NCBI GenBank assembly: GCA_002377605.1
Contig: DFQD01000116.1
Location: 1 to 22,722 of the forward strand
DNA: 22,722 nucleotides
Source of the DNA: Gammaproteobacteria bacterium UBA3498
Lineage (GTDB): Bacteria; Pseudomonadota; Gammaproteobacteria; Pseudomonadales; Pseudohongiellaceae
Reading direction: 5' to 3'
Positions within the stretch are counted from its first letter, which is position 1; each line of letters begins with the position of its first letter. Of this stretch, positions 1 through 7,923 are shown piece after piece. The translations under genes were made by a program, and so were the position numbers. A model generated the notes under the pieces. It ran no database searches. It was not told the origin of the DNA and saw only the letters and a program-made list of their open reading frames with translations.

Positions 1-1790
1 AGCTGTCCAGTTATCGCGAGTCTTAAGGTGTTTGCACGACCTCGTGTTAAATGAGTCTCGTTCCTTGTAACGCGATAGGAAGGGCACATGGTGCCACCAT
101 GTGCTTTACGGCAAGCTCCATTGTTGTTGCACATTTCGATTGCTCGATGTAGCCCACCCCACTCTGACCAATCAAGTCTGGTCTCGAGCTTGATTGGTTC
201 ATAGCCCGGAGCAAATCGCATAATGTTGCGATCATCCATCTTGTGCGGATTAACAATTTTGCCTGGATTGAAAAGATTGCCCGGGTCGAAAGCGCGCTTA
301 ACTTCTTCGAAGTTCTCTACCATGCGCTTGCCGAACATGGGTTCATGAAATTCCGAACGAGAAATTCCATCTCCGTGCTCGCCGGAATGAGAGCCTTTAT
401 ACTCCCGAACCATTTCCAAACATTCTTCAACGATTGCTCTCATCTTGGTGGCGCCGGAATCTTCTTTCATATTTAACACAGGACGGACATGTAAAGTCCC
501 TACTGATGCATGTGCGTAGAACGTACCTGTTGTCCCATTCTTTTCGAATATCTCAGTTAGCCTTCGCGTATATTCAGCTAGATCTTTGAGATCTACTGCA
601 CAGTCTTCGATGAAAGAAACTGGTTTCCCATCTCCTTTCATCGACATCATGATGTTCAATCCTTGTTTGCGAACTTCCCAGATTGCCGGTTGAAACTCGT
701 TATCCGTCGCTTCGACCACTGAATTAGGAAAACCCATGTCTGCCATGAGTTCCACCAAGCTCTGCAACTTGCCCAACTGCTCATCTCGGACATCGCCGGC
801 GAATTCAACTAGTAGCAACGCGTCAGGCTCGCCTTGTACAAAGCGATTAACTGTGGGAGCGAACATAGGAATCGCCCGCGCTAAATCGATCATGGTGCGA
901 TCAACCAGTTCAACCGCAGTAGGGTCTAACTTGACGATGTGCTGGGTGCTATCCATTGCTTCGTAGAATGTTGGGAAATGACAAACACCCAATACTTTCT
1001 GTGGAGGAATCGGTTGTAACTGCAGATGAATTTTTTGAAAAAAGCCTAGCGTTCCTTCTGACCCGACTAACAATCGGCCCAAGTTGGGTTCATCTTTTAT
1101 CAGCTCATCGATGTTATAACCACCTACTCGACGCAATAGCTTAGGAAAGCGTGCAATAATTTCTTCAGCTTCTCTTTCCCCTAAACGCAACAATCGTTGC
1201 AACAATGCATCGGACACATTACCGTTACTTGCATAACCATTTAATTTTTTGAAATGGGCTTTACTACCATTCGCTAAGAGAGCTTCAACAGACAGAACAT
1301 TGTGAACCATATTTCCATAACGAATCGATCTGGCACCACAACTATTATTTCCAGTCATGCCTCCTAGTGTTGCTCTGTTAGCTGTGGAAACATCAACTGG
1401 ATAAAACAAGCCATGGGGCTTTAAATATCGATTGAGATGATCAAGTACTAAGCCTGGTTGCACACAAGCAGTTTGTTTCTCTCTATCAAAATCGATTATT
1501 TGATTGAGGTGGCGGGTGGTATCAATAAGCAAGGCTTCACCGATAGCCTGACCATTTTGCGAAGTGCCACTTCCTCTAGGTAAAACCGGGATGCCTTCTT
1601 CTTTCGCAATCTTTACTGCTGCTTCTACATCATCGTCACTCCTAGGTAGGACGACACCAATTGGCATTAACTGATAAATAGATGCGTCAGTACTGTAACG
1701 ACCTCGATTGAAGTTATCGAAGAGCACTTCACCCTGGAGCTCTTGGCGAAGTCTGCGAGCTAATGCGCTGTTATTATTTTTGTCGCTCAT
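1..1790 (-). CDS. FAD-linked oxidase with Fe-S domain, YdiJ-like (C-terminus outside window)
   Basis: I translated 596 codons from ATG 1790 to the window edge without a stop; the C-terminal part is missing. The N-terminal half is a FAD-binding type 4 (PCMH) oxidase: a pyrophosphate-binding loop with PRGSGTSQNGQ, then GNNSCGARSIRYGN, and a C-terminal FAD-oxidase signature GEHGDG at 470-475. After it begins a ferredoxin-like region with C554, C560 and C569 (CNNNGACR, then MCPSYR and RGRANTLR), typical of about 1000-residue YdiJ-type proteins that fuse a GlcD-like and a GlcF-like half. The family oxidises D-2-hydroxyacids such as D-2-hydroxyglutarate or D-lactate and passes electrons to the respiratory chain; the exact substrate is not readable here. 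There is no signal peptide, so it is cytoplasmic or on the inner membrane face. No good ribosome binding site precedes the ATG, but no better start exists in frame. It is divergent from the next gene. Confidence 0.9.
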   Translation of the reverse strand, partial: MSDKNNNSALARRLRQELQGEVLFDNFNRGRYSTDASIYQLMPIGVVLPRSDDDVEAAVKIAKEEGIPVLPRGSGTSQNGQAIGEALLIDTTRHLNQIIDFDREKQTACVQPGLVLDHLNRYLKPHGLFYPVDVSTANRATLGGMTGNNSCGARSIRYGNMVHNVLSVEALLANGSKAHFKKLNGYASNGNVSDALLQRLLRLGEREAEEIIARFPKLLRRVGGYNIDELIKDEPNLGRLLVGSEGTLGFFQKIHLQLQPIPPQKVLGVCHFPTFYEAMDSTQHIVKLDPTAVELVDRTMIDLARAIPMFAPTVNRFVQGEPDALLLVEFAGDVRDEQLGKLQSLVELMADMGFPNSVVEATDNEFQPAIWEVRKQGLNIMMSMKGDGKPVSFIEDCAVDLKDLAEYTRRLTEIFEKNGTTGTFYAHASVGTLHVRPVLNMKEDSGATKMRAIVEECLEMVREYKGSHSGEHGDGISRSEFHEPMFGKRMVENFEEVKRAFDPGNLFNPGKIVNPHKMDDRNIMRFAPGYEPIKLETRLDWSEWGGLHRAIEMCNNNGACRKAHGGTMCPSYRVTRNETHLTRGRANTLRLAITGQ

Positions 1791-1918
1791 TGCTAATTGA
1801 AAGTCATTCAGGGAGGAGATTTATAACATATAAAGGGCATGGCTGCGCATTGAATTAGGGGCACAGCTCATTTACTCTAATCTGCCAGACAATAAAAATA
1901 AAAATCTCAGGAGGCCCC
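1791..1918. promoter_or_regulatory. divergent intergenic region
   Basis: These 128 bases separate two divergent genes and must hold both promoters. It is AT-rich near 1820-1840 and 1891-1906. I found no -35/-10 pair with good spacing that I would defend. Confidence 0.4.
1909..1914 (+). promoter_or_regulatory. Shine-Dalgarno AGGAGG deciding a GTG start
   Basis: A perfect AGGAGG lies four bases before GTG 1919. It supports the GTG over the internal ATG at 1961, which lies inside the hydrophobic part of the signal peptide. Confidence 0.75.
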
Positions 1919-3535
1919 GTGGCATCGATACATTCCCGAGCTCGCATAGCCATTATCCCCATGCTCTTACCAGCTGTTTTAGTTGCTCAAGAATTCGATC
2001 ACGGTTACATCGATCCAGCACCAATCTTGGCAGCTGCCTCGGCTGCTATAGGAGAAGAAAGTCTTTCCTGTATCTCAATCTCGGGCAGTGCCTACTCGGG
2101 AATGGTGGGTCAGCAATACATCAATGCCTATGAAGTGGACTGGCCACGTGGCGAACCTCTGCGAAATTACTCCCGAGTAATCGACTTCGACAATGTGCGC
2201 ATGGTGGAAACTTTTGATCGCGACCCAGGTAACAATCCTGCCTCCTGGAAATACGGTCTCGGTTGGTACGGTGGAACACCAATCCAGCAGGAAGAACGGC
2301 AAGTTTTCAGTCTGAATGGTCAATATGCCTGGCATCAGGATGGCAATAATGGTGAAACAATTGCCGCTCGCCCCGTTGATGCAGAACGCTGGCAGCTAGA
2401 CATGTGGTTAACCCCTCATGGATTCTTAAAGGCGGCACGTCTTCCTGGCGCTAATCCTGTTGCAACCTGGCGCTGGGAACTGGGTGAAATGGGCCGTGAT
2501 GGTGCCACGGTAAATCCGGAAAAAGTTACCATAGTATCCATAACTGTTATGGATAAATATCGAGTCGATGCCACGATAAATTCTGAAAATTTATTGCAGC
2601 GCATCCACACGTGGGTACCAGATTCAGTAATTGGTGATACCAATTACGAACACGAATTTTCCAATGGGGATTACATCGATATCGGTGAAGGTATCCGCTT
2701 CCCAACTAACTGGCACCATCACACTGGCTGGGATGATAACTACCAGGCGCAAAGTATAAATGCAGGTCATAATGCGTTTGGTGGCAGACAAGCTAATATT
2801 ATTGCCAATGAATGTCCCGGCGAAGTCGCAGTGCCGGCAAGTGTGCGTAACGCAGATTTCGCCGAAAACGTCGTAGTTGAAACTCTAGCAGACGGAGTTT
2901 TTCTCTATGGTGGTGGTTCTCACAACAGTGTTGTTGTCGAATTCGAAGACTACATTGCTGTTGTTGAAGCTCCTCTCTATGAATCGAGGAACCTGGCAGT
3001 CATCGATGAAATCGTCGAACGCATTCCTGACAAACCGATACGATTTGTAGTTAATACTCATCAGCACCATGACCACGTTGGAGGATTACGCACCTATATG
3101 CATATCGGTGCCACAATCATTACTCATTGGAAAAACCATGATTTTTACACTAACGATGTCTTGAATTATTCCCAACGTACTCTGGACCCGGACATGGTGA
3201 GCTTATGGCCACCGACAGAACTCGCCGAAGGATATCAATATGAAACAGTTCGGGAAAATTATGTATTAACCGATGGCGAAAGGATAATGCAGATATCTTA
3301 TGTTCATCCCTCCCCTCATGTTGAAGGCATGCTAGTTGCTTACCTTCCGGAAGAAAGAATACTGATAGAAGCAGATCTCTTTGACGCTATTACTAATGAT
3401 TTACCTGCAGAGGCCAGCCGTGAAAACCGCACACTCTACAATCACGTGCAACGCTTAGGATTAGACGTGGAAACAATCGTTCCCATTCACGGGCAACCAA
3501 CTCCCTGGGTAGATTTCGAGGAATTAATTAACTAA
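1919..3535 (+). CDS. exported metallo-beta-lactamase-fold hydrolase
   Basis: The product has 538 residues and starts with GTG. Residues 1-23 form a signal peptide (arginines near the N-terminus, then IAIIPMLLPAVLVA), probably cleaved before QEF, so the enzyme is periplasmic or outside. The C-terminal part (about 320-538) is a metallo-beta-lactamase domain with all metal ligands visible: HQHHDH gives H381, H383, D385 and H386, then H467 (or H463), bridging D486 and H524 in VPIHGQP. This is a dinuclear zinc-type site. The region from about 25 to 310 has no motif I recognise; it is rich in W, Y and N and may be a beta-sheet domain. The length is well above a single MBL domain of about 220-280 residues. 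The substrate is unknown; hydrolysis of an ester, amide or lactone is the family-level guess. It stands alone on this strand and converges with the lipocalin-like gene, with 18 bases between the stops. Confidence 0.87.
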   Translation: MASIHSRARIAIIPMLLPAVLVAQEFDHGYIDPAPILAAASAAIGEESLSCISISGSAYSGMVGQQYINAYEVDWPRGEPLRNYSRVIDFDNVRMVETFDRDPGNNPASWKYGLGWYGGTPIQQEERQVFSLNGQYAWHQDGNNGETIAARPVDAERWQLDMWLTPHGFLKAARLPGANPVATWRWELGEMGRDGATVNPEKVTIVSITVMDKYRVDATINSENLLQRIHTWVPDSVIGDTNYEHEFSNGDYIDIGEGIRFPTNWHHHTGWDDNYQAQSINAGHNAFGGRQANIIANECPGEVAVPASVRNADFAENVVVETLADGVFLYGGGSHNSVVVEFEDYIAVVEAPLYESRNLAVIDEIVERIPDKPIRFVVNTHQHHDHVGGLRTYMHIGATIITHWKNHDFYTNDVLNYSQRTLDPDMVSLWPPTELAEGYQYETVRENYVLTDGERIMQISYVHPSPHVEGMLVAYLPEERILIEADLFDAITNDLPAEASRENRTLYNHVQRLGLDVETIVPIHGQPTPWVDFEELIN

Positions 3536-3553
3536 AAAGTGAAACCCTGACTA

Positions 3554-4021
3554 CTATTTCAATCGATGCCAGGTGAGTGTGCCGGTAGTACGTCCGTTGC
3601 TATCTCGCAAAGACAACTTAAGGATATTCTCACCTTCAAACTCAAAATAGCGGATATTTTCACCACCTACCCATTGCGGCACCATGGGCGAACCTTGGAC
3701 GTGGTGAATAACGACACCGCGATCAAGATCCCAACTTACTGGACCCCAATAAGCAAAGCCTTGCATTAAACGTTCACTGGATTCTCTCTGACGCTCCGGC
3801 AAATCTTTCGGCATACCTAGACCAGCCATATTACCAAAGCGATCGTAACTTAATCGACCGATATAGCCCATTTCCATTGCGTCACCGTCTGCAGGAAACG
3901 TGTAATAACTGGCTAATTCCCAGTCGCCAATAAATCGCTGCTTCACAGTTTCAAGATCGTCAGCAGCAAATGCTGAAGAACTAATAAATAGAAGAAACAG
4001 GCAAAGTGTTATCGTTTTCAT
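3554..4021 (-). CDS. exported lipocalin-like domain protein
   Basis: A small protein of 155 residues. I choose ATG 4021 because GAGG lies six bases before it and it opens directly into a signal peptide (MKTITLCLFLLFISSSAFA, cleavage before ADD). An in-frame GTG at 4033 overlaps that same GAGG and is unlikely. The mature part has the layout of lipocalin-like beta-barrel proteins: an early GDWEL, a middle FAYWGPVSWD, and a C-terminal FEFEGENILKLSLRDS then GTLTWHRL. Such proteins are thought to bind small ligands, but no ligand is known here. The gene follows gamma-glutamyltransferase after about 20 bases, so both probably share one transcript. No catalytic residues are apparent. Confidence 0.75.
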   Translation of the reverse strand: MKTITLCLFLLFISSSAFAADDLETVKQRFIGDWELASYYTFPADGDAMEMGYIGRLSYDRFGNMAGLGMPKDLPERQRESSERLMQGFAYWGPVSWDLDRGVVIHHVQGSPMVPQWVGGENIRYFEFEGENILKLSLRDSNGRTTGTLTWHRLK

Positions 4022-4041
4022 TTTCTGCCTCACTGATTTAT

Positions 4042-5817
4042 TTAGTAACCTACCGCCGCTCCATCACCGCGACGAGAATCCGCCGATCCTTCAAACAATC
4101 CTTCTTCACGATTAAAGTACACTCCCATCGCGGCTCCTTGTGAGCTTCTTTCGCGGATTATATGCCCCTTATTTTCGTAAAGTCGAAGCGTGTCTGGAGA
4201 AAATCCGCTTGACTCGATGCTGGTGGAATCCGGTAGCCATTGGTGATGTATACGCGGCGCTTCAATCGATTCAGCAATATTAAAGTCATGGTCGATAATA
4301 TTAAGAATAGTTTGCATGACTGTATTGATAATGGTCTTTCCACCAGGGCTTCCAGTTGCGAAAAGCGGCCTGCCGTTTAGCGCCACAATAGTTGGCGTCA
4401 TGGAAGAAAGAGGGCGCTTTTCCGCTGCGACAAGATTGGGAGCAGTTCCAATGTTGCCTCTTATATCTGTGAGACCTGGCACTGCATTAAAGTCGCCAAG
4501 CTCATTATTGAGCAGATACCCACCGCCTTCTGCCACAATGGCTGAGCCATAACCAAATTCTAATGTGTAAGTAAGGCTCACCATGTTCCCTTCTTTATCA
4601 ACAACTGAGAAGTGCGTAGTTTCCTCACTCTCATAAGCTTGAGCAAATTCAGACGGGGAACTCTCTGACTTTTCATTCATATCTATCGAAGCACGTAATC
4701 CAGTTGCGTAGTCCTTATCCATAAGTCGATCAAGCGGCATAGATTCGTTAAAGTCAGGATCACCTAAATGTTCTGCGCGATCTGCATAAGCTCTTCGCAT
4801 GGTTTCAGTCAACACATGCATATAGTCAGCTGAATTATGACCAAGAGATGCTAAGTCGTATCCTTCCAGAATATTGAGCATTTGCGTAAGCACTACTCCA
4901 CCAGAAGACGGAGGCGGCATACTTACAATTTCATAGCCACGGTAAGTGCTTCGGATAGGTTCCCGCTCAACTGCCTCATAGATCTCTAGGTCTTCTTCAG
5001 TAATCAACCCACCATTCGCTGCCATAAAATCAGAAAGCTTTTTGGCATTTGGTCCTTTATAAAAACCATCCCTGCCGTTGTTCTGAATTAGCTCTAATGT
5101 ATGAGCAAGATCTGGTTGTACCCAAATATCATCGAGCTCATAAAAAGAACCGTCCGCGCGGAAGAATTTCTCTGCCGATGAAGGATACTGGCGGAATCGA
5201 TTGGCACTTTGAGCAAAGCCAGTCTGCAATGAATAGGTAATAGAGATGCCATCTCGCGCCAACGCCACTGCTGGAGCGACAAGATCTTCCCAAGGTAGTG
5301 AACCCAATTCTTGATGAGCCTTATAGAGACCTGCCACCGTGCCCGGCACACCGATCGCCAACATACCAATGTGATTTGAATTGTTTACTACTCGACCATC
5401 TAAGCCGAGATACATTTCTTCCGTTGCTGCCAGCGGTGCTTTTTCGCGGAAGTCGAATGTCGTGGCATGCCCATCGTCACCATGGTAAACCATAAAGCCA
5501 CCACCACCGATGTTGCCAGCGCTTGGCCATGTAACCGCCAATGCAAAAGCAGTAGCTACTGCAGCATCAACCGCATTACCTCCTTGCTTTAATGCTTCAA
5601 CTCCAACTTCAGAAGCTATCCTTGAAGCACTGGAAACCATTCCGTTCTTGGCACGTACTGGAGTACGTCCGCCTTCGGAAAAGGAAACAGAAATCAATAT
5701 GAAACTTAGGATTAAAACCAGGGCCTTGCTCGATTGATACAAAGACCGACTGACAAAACCGTAACTACTCATCATATTTCTCACTACTGAATCTAGGTTA
5801 ATAGCTATTGGGTACAT
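4042..5817 (-). CDS. ggt: gamma-glutamyltransferase, periplasmic
   Basis: The 591-residue product matches the whole family length. It removes the gamma-glutamyl group from glutathione and related amides, by transfer or hydrolysis. Visible marks are NIGGGGFM, the substrate arginine R124 in DFREKAP, the autocleavage nucleophile T400 in TTHFSV at the start of the small subunit, SSMTPT and GSPGG. All key residues are intact, so an active self-processed enzyme is expected. The N-terminus is long: the hydrophobic run KALVLILSFILISVSF begins about residue 31 if ATG 5817 is used. The tandem ATGs at 5775 and 5772 would give a shorter signal peptide; no start has a strong ribosome binding site, so the start is uncertain. 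The lipocalin-like gene follows. The M19 dipeptidase gene lies divergent, and its product would cut the Cys-Gly left by this enzyme. Confidence 0.94.
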   Translation of the reverse strand: MYPIAINLDSVVRNMMSSYGFVSRSLYQSSKALVLILSFILISVSFSEGGRTPVRAKNGMVSSASRIASEVGVEALKQGGNAVDAAVATAFALAVTWPSAGNIGGGGFMVYHGDDGHATTFDFREKAPLAATEEMYLGLDGRVVNNSNHIGMLAIGVPGTVAGLYKAHQELGSLPWEDLVAPAVALARDGISITYSLQTGFAQSANRFRQYPSSAEKFFRADGSFYELDDIWVQPDLAHTLELIQNNGRDGFYKGPNAKKLSDFMAANGGLITEEDLEIYEAVEREPIRSTYRGYEIVSMPPPSSGGVVLTQMLNILEGYDLASLGHNSADYMHVLTETMRRAYADRAEHLGDPDFNESMPLDRLMDKDYATGLRASIDMNEKSESSPSEFAQAYESEETTHFSVVDKEGNMVSLTYTLEFGYGSAIVAEGGGYLLNNELGDFNAVPGLTDIRGNIGTAPNLVAAEKRPLSSMTPTIVALNGRPLFATGSPGGKTIINTVMQTILNIIDHDFNIAESIEAPRIHHQWLPDSTSIESSGFSPDTLRLYENKGHIIRERSSQGAAMGVYFNREEGLFEGSADSRRGDGAAVGY

Positions 5818-6066
5818 GGTATTCCAGCCAAGACACTGGTAGCAACTGCGGAAAGCCCCTATTCTAGCGTCTTGAGGCTCACTTTTGGTGGGATCAGAGG
5901 AAATATTTGCTCATTAGGTTATATCAGCAGGATCAGCGAAGCCCGCTTTTCATCCATGTTTGAATGCTGTTTTTAGCAATGCCGAAGTGCTAAATTCTAA
6001 TCTCTGCGAGGCGAAACTCGTTTTTATTCGACATCAACGAATTAGACAAAACCAGGTCCACCTACT
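5818..6066. promoter_or_regulatory. shared divergent region of ggt and dipeptidase genes
   Basis: This 249-base gap between divergent genes should carry both promoters. It contains a 7-base inverted repeat (separate entry). I saw no convincing small gene; the longest ATG-initiated frame on the + strand is only a few codons. No clear sigma-70 pair could be assigned by eye. Confidence 0.45.
5972..5994. repeat. 7-bp inverted repeat TTTAGCA/TGCTAAA
   Basis: Perfect arms at 5972-5978 and 5988-5994 are separated by nine bases, about 75 bases before the dipeptidase start. It could be an operator for a dimeric regulator, but a 7-bp repeat can arise by chance. Confidence 0.3.
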
Positions 6067-7272
6067 ATGAAACATTTAGTAGATCTAAAACAAATTCCAA
6101 TTTTTCTGCTGCTTTGCTTATTTATTGCATGCAGTGGAGATAGCAACGAAGCCACGAATTCTTTCCAATCAACCCCAGCTCCTGCGGTTGAAACTGAAGA
6201 AGAACTGATAGTACGAGCAAGGGGTATACACGATCGAGTCATAACCCTAGATACCCACGCTGATATCAACACTTCAAATTTCACCGCAACTAATAACTAT
6301 ACCCAGGATTTAGATACCCAGGTAAATCTTCCAAAAATGGAATCCGGTGGTCTCGATGTCGCCTGGTTTATTGTCTATACCGGCCAGGGACCCCTGGATG
6401 AAGAAGGATATGCTGCTGCCTATGCAAATGCCATCGACAAATTTGATGCCATTCATCGACTGGCAGAAGAGATAGCACCGGATCGGATTGAACTCGCCTA
6501 TACGTCCGCAGAGGTTAGACGCATAGCATCATCAGGTAAGAAAGTAGCAATGATAGGTATCGAAAATGCATATCCCATTGGTACAGATATGGCACGCATC
6601 GAAGAATTTTATAATCGTGGTGGTCGTTATATGTCGCTAGCCCATAATGGTCATAGTCAATTTTCAGACTCTCAAACAGGCGAACCTACAAATGACTACT
6701 TACACGGCGGATTGAGTGAGATGGGAAGACAGGCAATTGCTGAAATGAATCGCCTGGGTATCATGATTGATGTGTCTCATCCTTCCAAAGAATCCATTAT
6801 GCAAAGTATTGAACTAACCAGAGCACCGGTTATCGCTTCCCATTCATCTGCTCGATCGCTCACAAATCATACTCGAAACCTGGATGATGAAATGCTCTAT
6901 GCGATTCGTGATAATAATGGTGTTGTTCAAGCCACTGCATTTCACAGCTATGTAAATGAAGCTCGAAGAAGCTTTCTTGCCGATGGAAATGATGATGCAT
7001 TAGCCCCAGTGGCAACAGTTTCAGACTTTATTGACCATGTGGATTATATAGTCGAGCTAATCGGGCTCGATCATGTTGGAATCAGTTCAGACTTTGATGG
7101 TGGCGGCGGAATCGAAGGATGGAATGACGCTTCTGAAACATTTAACGTTACCTTAGAACTCGTAAGACGCGGTTATACTGAAGAACAAATCGCAAAATTA
7201 TGGAGTGGTAACTTATTGAGAGTGCTCGACGACGTGGAAAGAATCGCTGCCGAAATACAAGCTGACGTGTAA
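6067..7272 (+). CDS. M19 membrane dipeptidase, lipoprotein
   Basis: The 401-residue protein is a zinc dipeptidase of the renal-dipeptidase type (peptidase family M19), which cleaves dipeptides including Cys-Gly. A signal peptide ends in a lipobox-like LFIAC with C22; serine at +2 favours outer-membrane sorting. Metal and active-site residues are all visible: H64 and D66 in DTHAD, the bridging E166 in GIENAYP, H238 in DVSHPS, H259 in ASHSS, and D342 in SSDFDG. The length is typical. Residues 23-45 look like a low-complexity linker (N, S, T, P, E). The cupin gene follows 17 bases later, so the two are probably co-transcribed. The divergent gamma-glutamyltransferase suggests a joint role in gamma-glutamyl peptide breakdown. 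The ribosome binding site is weak. Confidence 0.93.
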   Translation: MKHLVDLKQIPIFLLLCLFIACSGDSNEATNSFQSTPAPAVETEEELIVRARGIHDRVITLDTHADINTSNFTATNNYTQDLDTQVNLPKMESGGLDVAWFIVYTGQGPLDEEGYAAAYANAIDKFDAIHRLAEEIAPDRIELAYTSAEVRRIASSGKKVAMIGIENAYPIGTDMARIEEFYNRGGRYMSLAHNGHSQFSDSQTGEPTNDYLHGGLSEMGRQAIAEMNRLGIMIDVSHPSKESIMQSIELTRAPVIASHSSARSLTNHTRNLDDEMLYAIRDNNGVVQATAFHSYVNEARRSFLADGNDDALAPVATVSDFIDHVDYIVELIGLDHVGISSDFDGGGGIEGWNDASETFNVTLELVRRGYTEEQIAKLWSGNLLRVLDDVERIAAEIQADV

Positions 7273-7279
7273 TCTCCTC

Positions 7280-7287
7280 AGGAGGGG
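7280..7287 (+). promoter_or_regulatory. strong Shine-Dalgarno AGGAGGGG of the cupin gene
   Basis: An extended Shine-Dalgarno sits in the 17-base gap after the dipeptidase stop. CTCC just before it could pair with GGAG across a three-base loop, a weak structure that might modulate access. Confidence 0.5.
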
Positions 7288-7289
7288 TT

Positions 7290-7832
7290 ATGAAAAAAGC
7301 AATAAGCCTGATTGTAACTAGTTTTCTATTATCAACTGTCAATGCAGATGATCACGGTGGTGGTTCATTCGTAATTCCTAAAGATGAAGTTAATGAAACC
7401 TTACTAAAGGGATTAACGAATCTTTCCGAAGGAAGAACCGTGAGCGACATTGTCGTGAGACATGTCGATGTGGGCGAAGAATATTTGGGGGTTTCTGTTG
7501 TACAGCGCAGCAAGGTTGAACCAAGCGAGGTTGAAACTGGAATTGCCCACGTTGATCTCGATGAAATTTATTACATCGTCGCCGGCGAAGGTACTATGGT
7601 TACCGGCGGGGGATTTGTTGATCCCACTGAAACAAACAGTAATCTGCTTGGTTCAATGTTAAGAGGCGAAATCAAAGACGGAGTTCTACAGAAGGTAGAA
7701 GTAGGAGATATTGCCATTATTCCAAAAGGCATGCCTCACGGTTGGCATGAAATAACTAGCGACACAATCAGCTACATTATCTTCCGCGGCGATCCCAATG
7801 AGGTCATGCAAATTAAAAACTCTGCAGACTAA
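7290..7832 (+). CDS. exported cupin-domain protein
   Basis: A 180-residue protein with a signal peptide (MKKAISLIVTSFLLSTVNA, cut before DDHGG). The cupin barrel is visible as two motifs: HVDLDEIYYIVAGEG followed by TMVTGG, and GDIAIIPKGMPHGWHE. In the first motif the usual HxHxxxE is replaced by a single histidine five residues before the glutamate, a variant seen in other cupins; the second-motif histidine is kept, so a metal site with fewer histidines is possible. Residues 110-130 form an insertion between the motifs. The role is unknown: it may be a small-molecule-binding or lyase/isomerase-type cupin. It is the second gene of the dipeptidase transcript, with a strong ribosome binding site and a terminator about 60 bases downstream. 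Confidence 0.8.
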   Translation: MKKAISLIVTSFLLSTVNADDHGGGSFVIPKDEVNETLLKGLTNLSEGRTVSDIVVRHVDVGEEYLGVSVVQRSKVEPSEVETGIAHVDLDEIYYIVAGEGTMVTGGGFVDPTETNSNLLGSMLRGEIKDGVLQKVEVGDIAIIPKGMPHGWHEITSDTISYIIFRGDPNEVMQIKNSAD

Positions 7833-7854
7833 CTAATAGTTTAAGTGGTACCAG

Positions 7855-7876
7855 CGGGCGGTATCGATATCTCCCG
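7855..7876. repeat. imperfect 22-bp palindrome
   Basis: From 7855 (CGGG) to 7876 (CCCG) the sequence is self-complementary except for one mismatch and one G-T wobble, centred on TATCGATA. It lies between the cupin stop and the terminator. It may be a processing or stabilising hairpin, or a binding site. Confidence 0.35.
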
Positions 7877-7891
7877 TAAACACTTGGATAT

Positions 7892-7918
7892 AGAGAGGAG
7901 TATGACTTCCTCTTTTTT
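7892..7918 (+). terminator. rho-independent terminator after the cupin gene
   Basis: AGAGGA at 7894-7899 pairs with TCCTCT at 7908-7913 around an eight-base loop and runs straight into six T residues (7913-7918). Its direction fits the end of the dipeptidase-cupin transcript. It lacks a T-tract for the opposite strand. Confidence 0.75.
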
Positions 7919-7923
7919 GCTAC

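Noticed and set aside
1..1790. Frameshift or pseudogene in the left-end oxidase
   Set aside because: The frame is open across all 596 codons with family motifs in order; it is only cut by the window edge.
4022..4033. GTG 4033 as start of the lipocalin-like gene
   Set aside because: GTGAGG here acts better as the ribosome binding site of ATG 4021, which opens directly into the signal peptide.
6007..6025. CGAG/CTCG hairpin followed by TTTTT as a terminator
   Set aside because: The stem has only four pairs and lies upstream of the dipeptidase start with no + strand gene before it to terminate.
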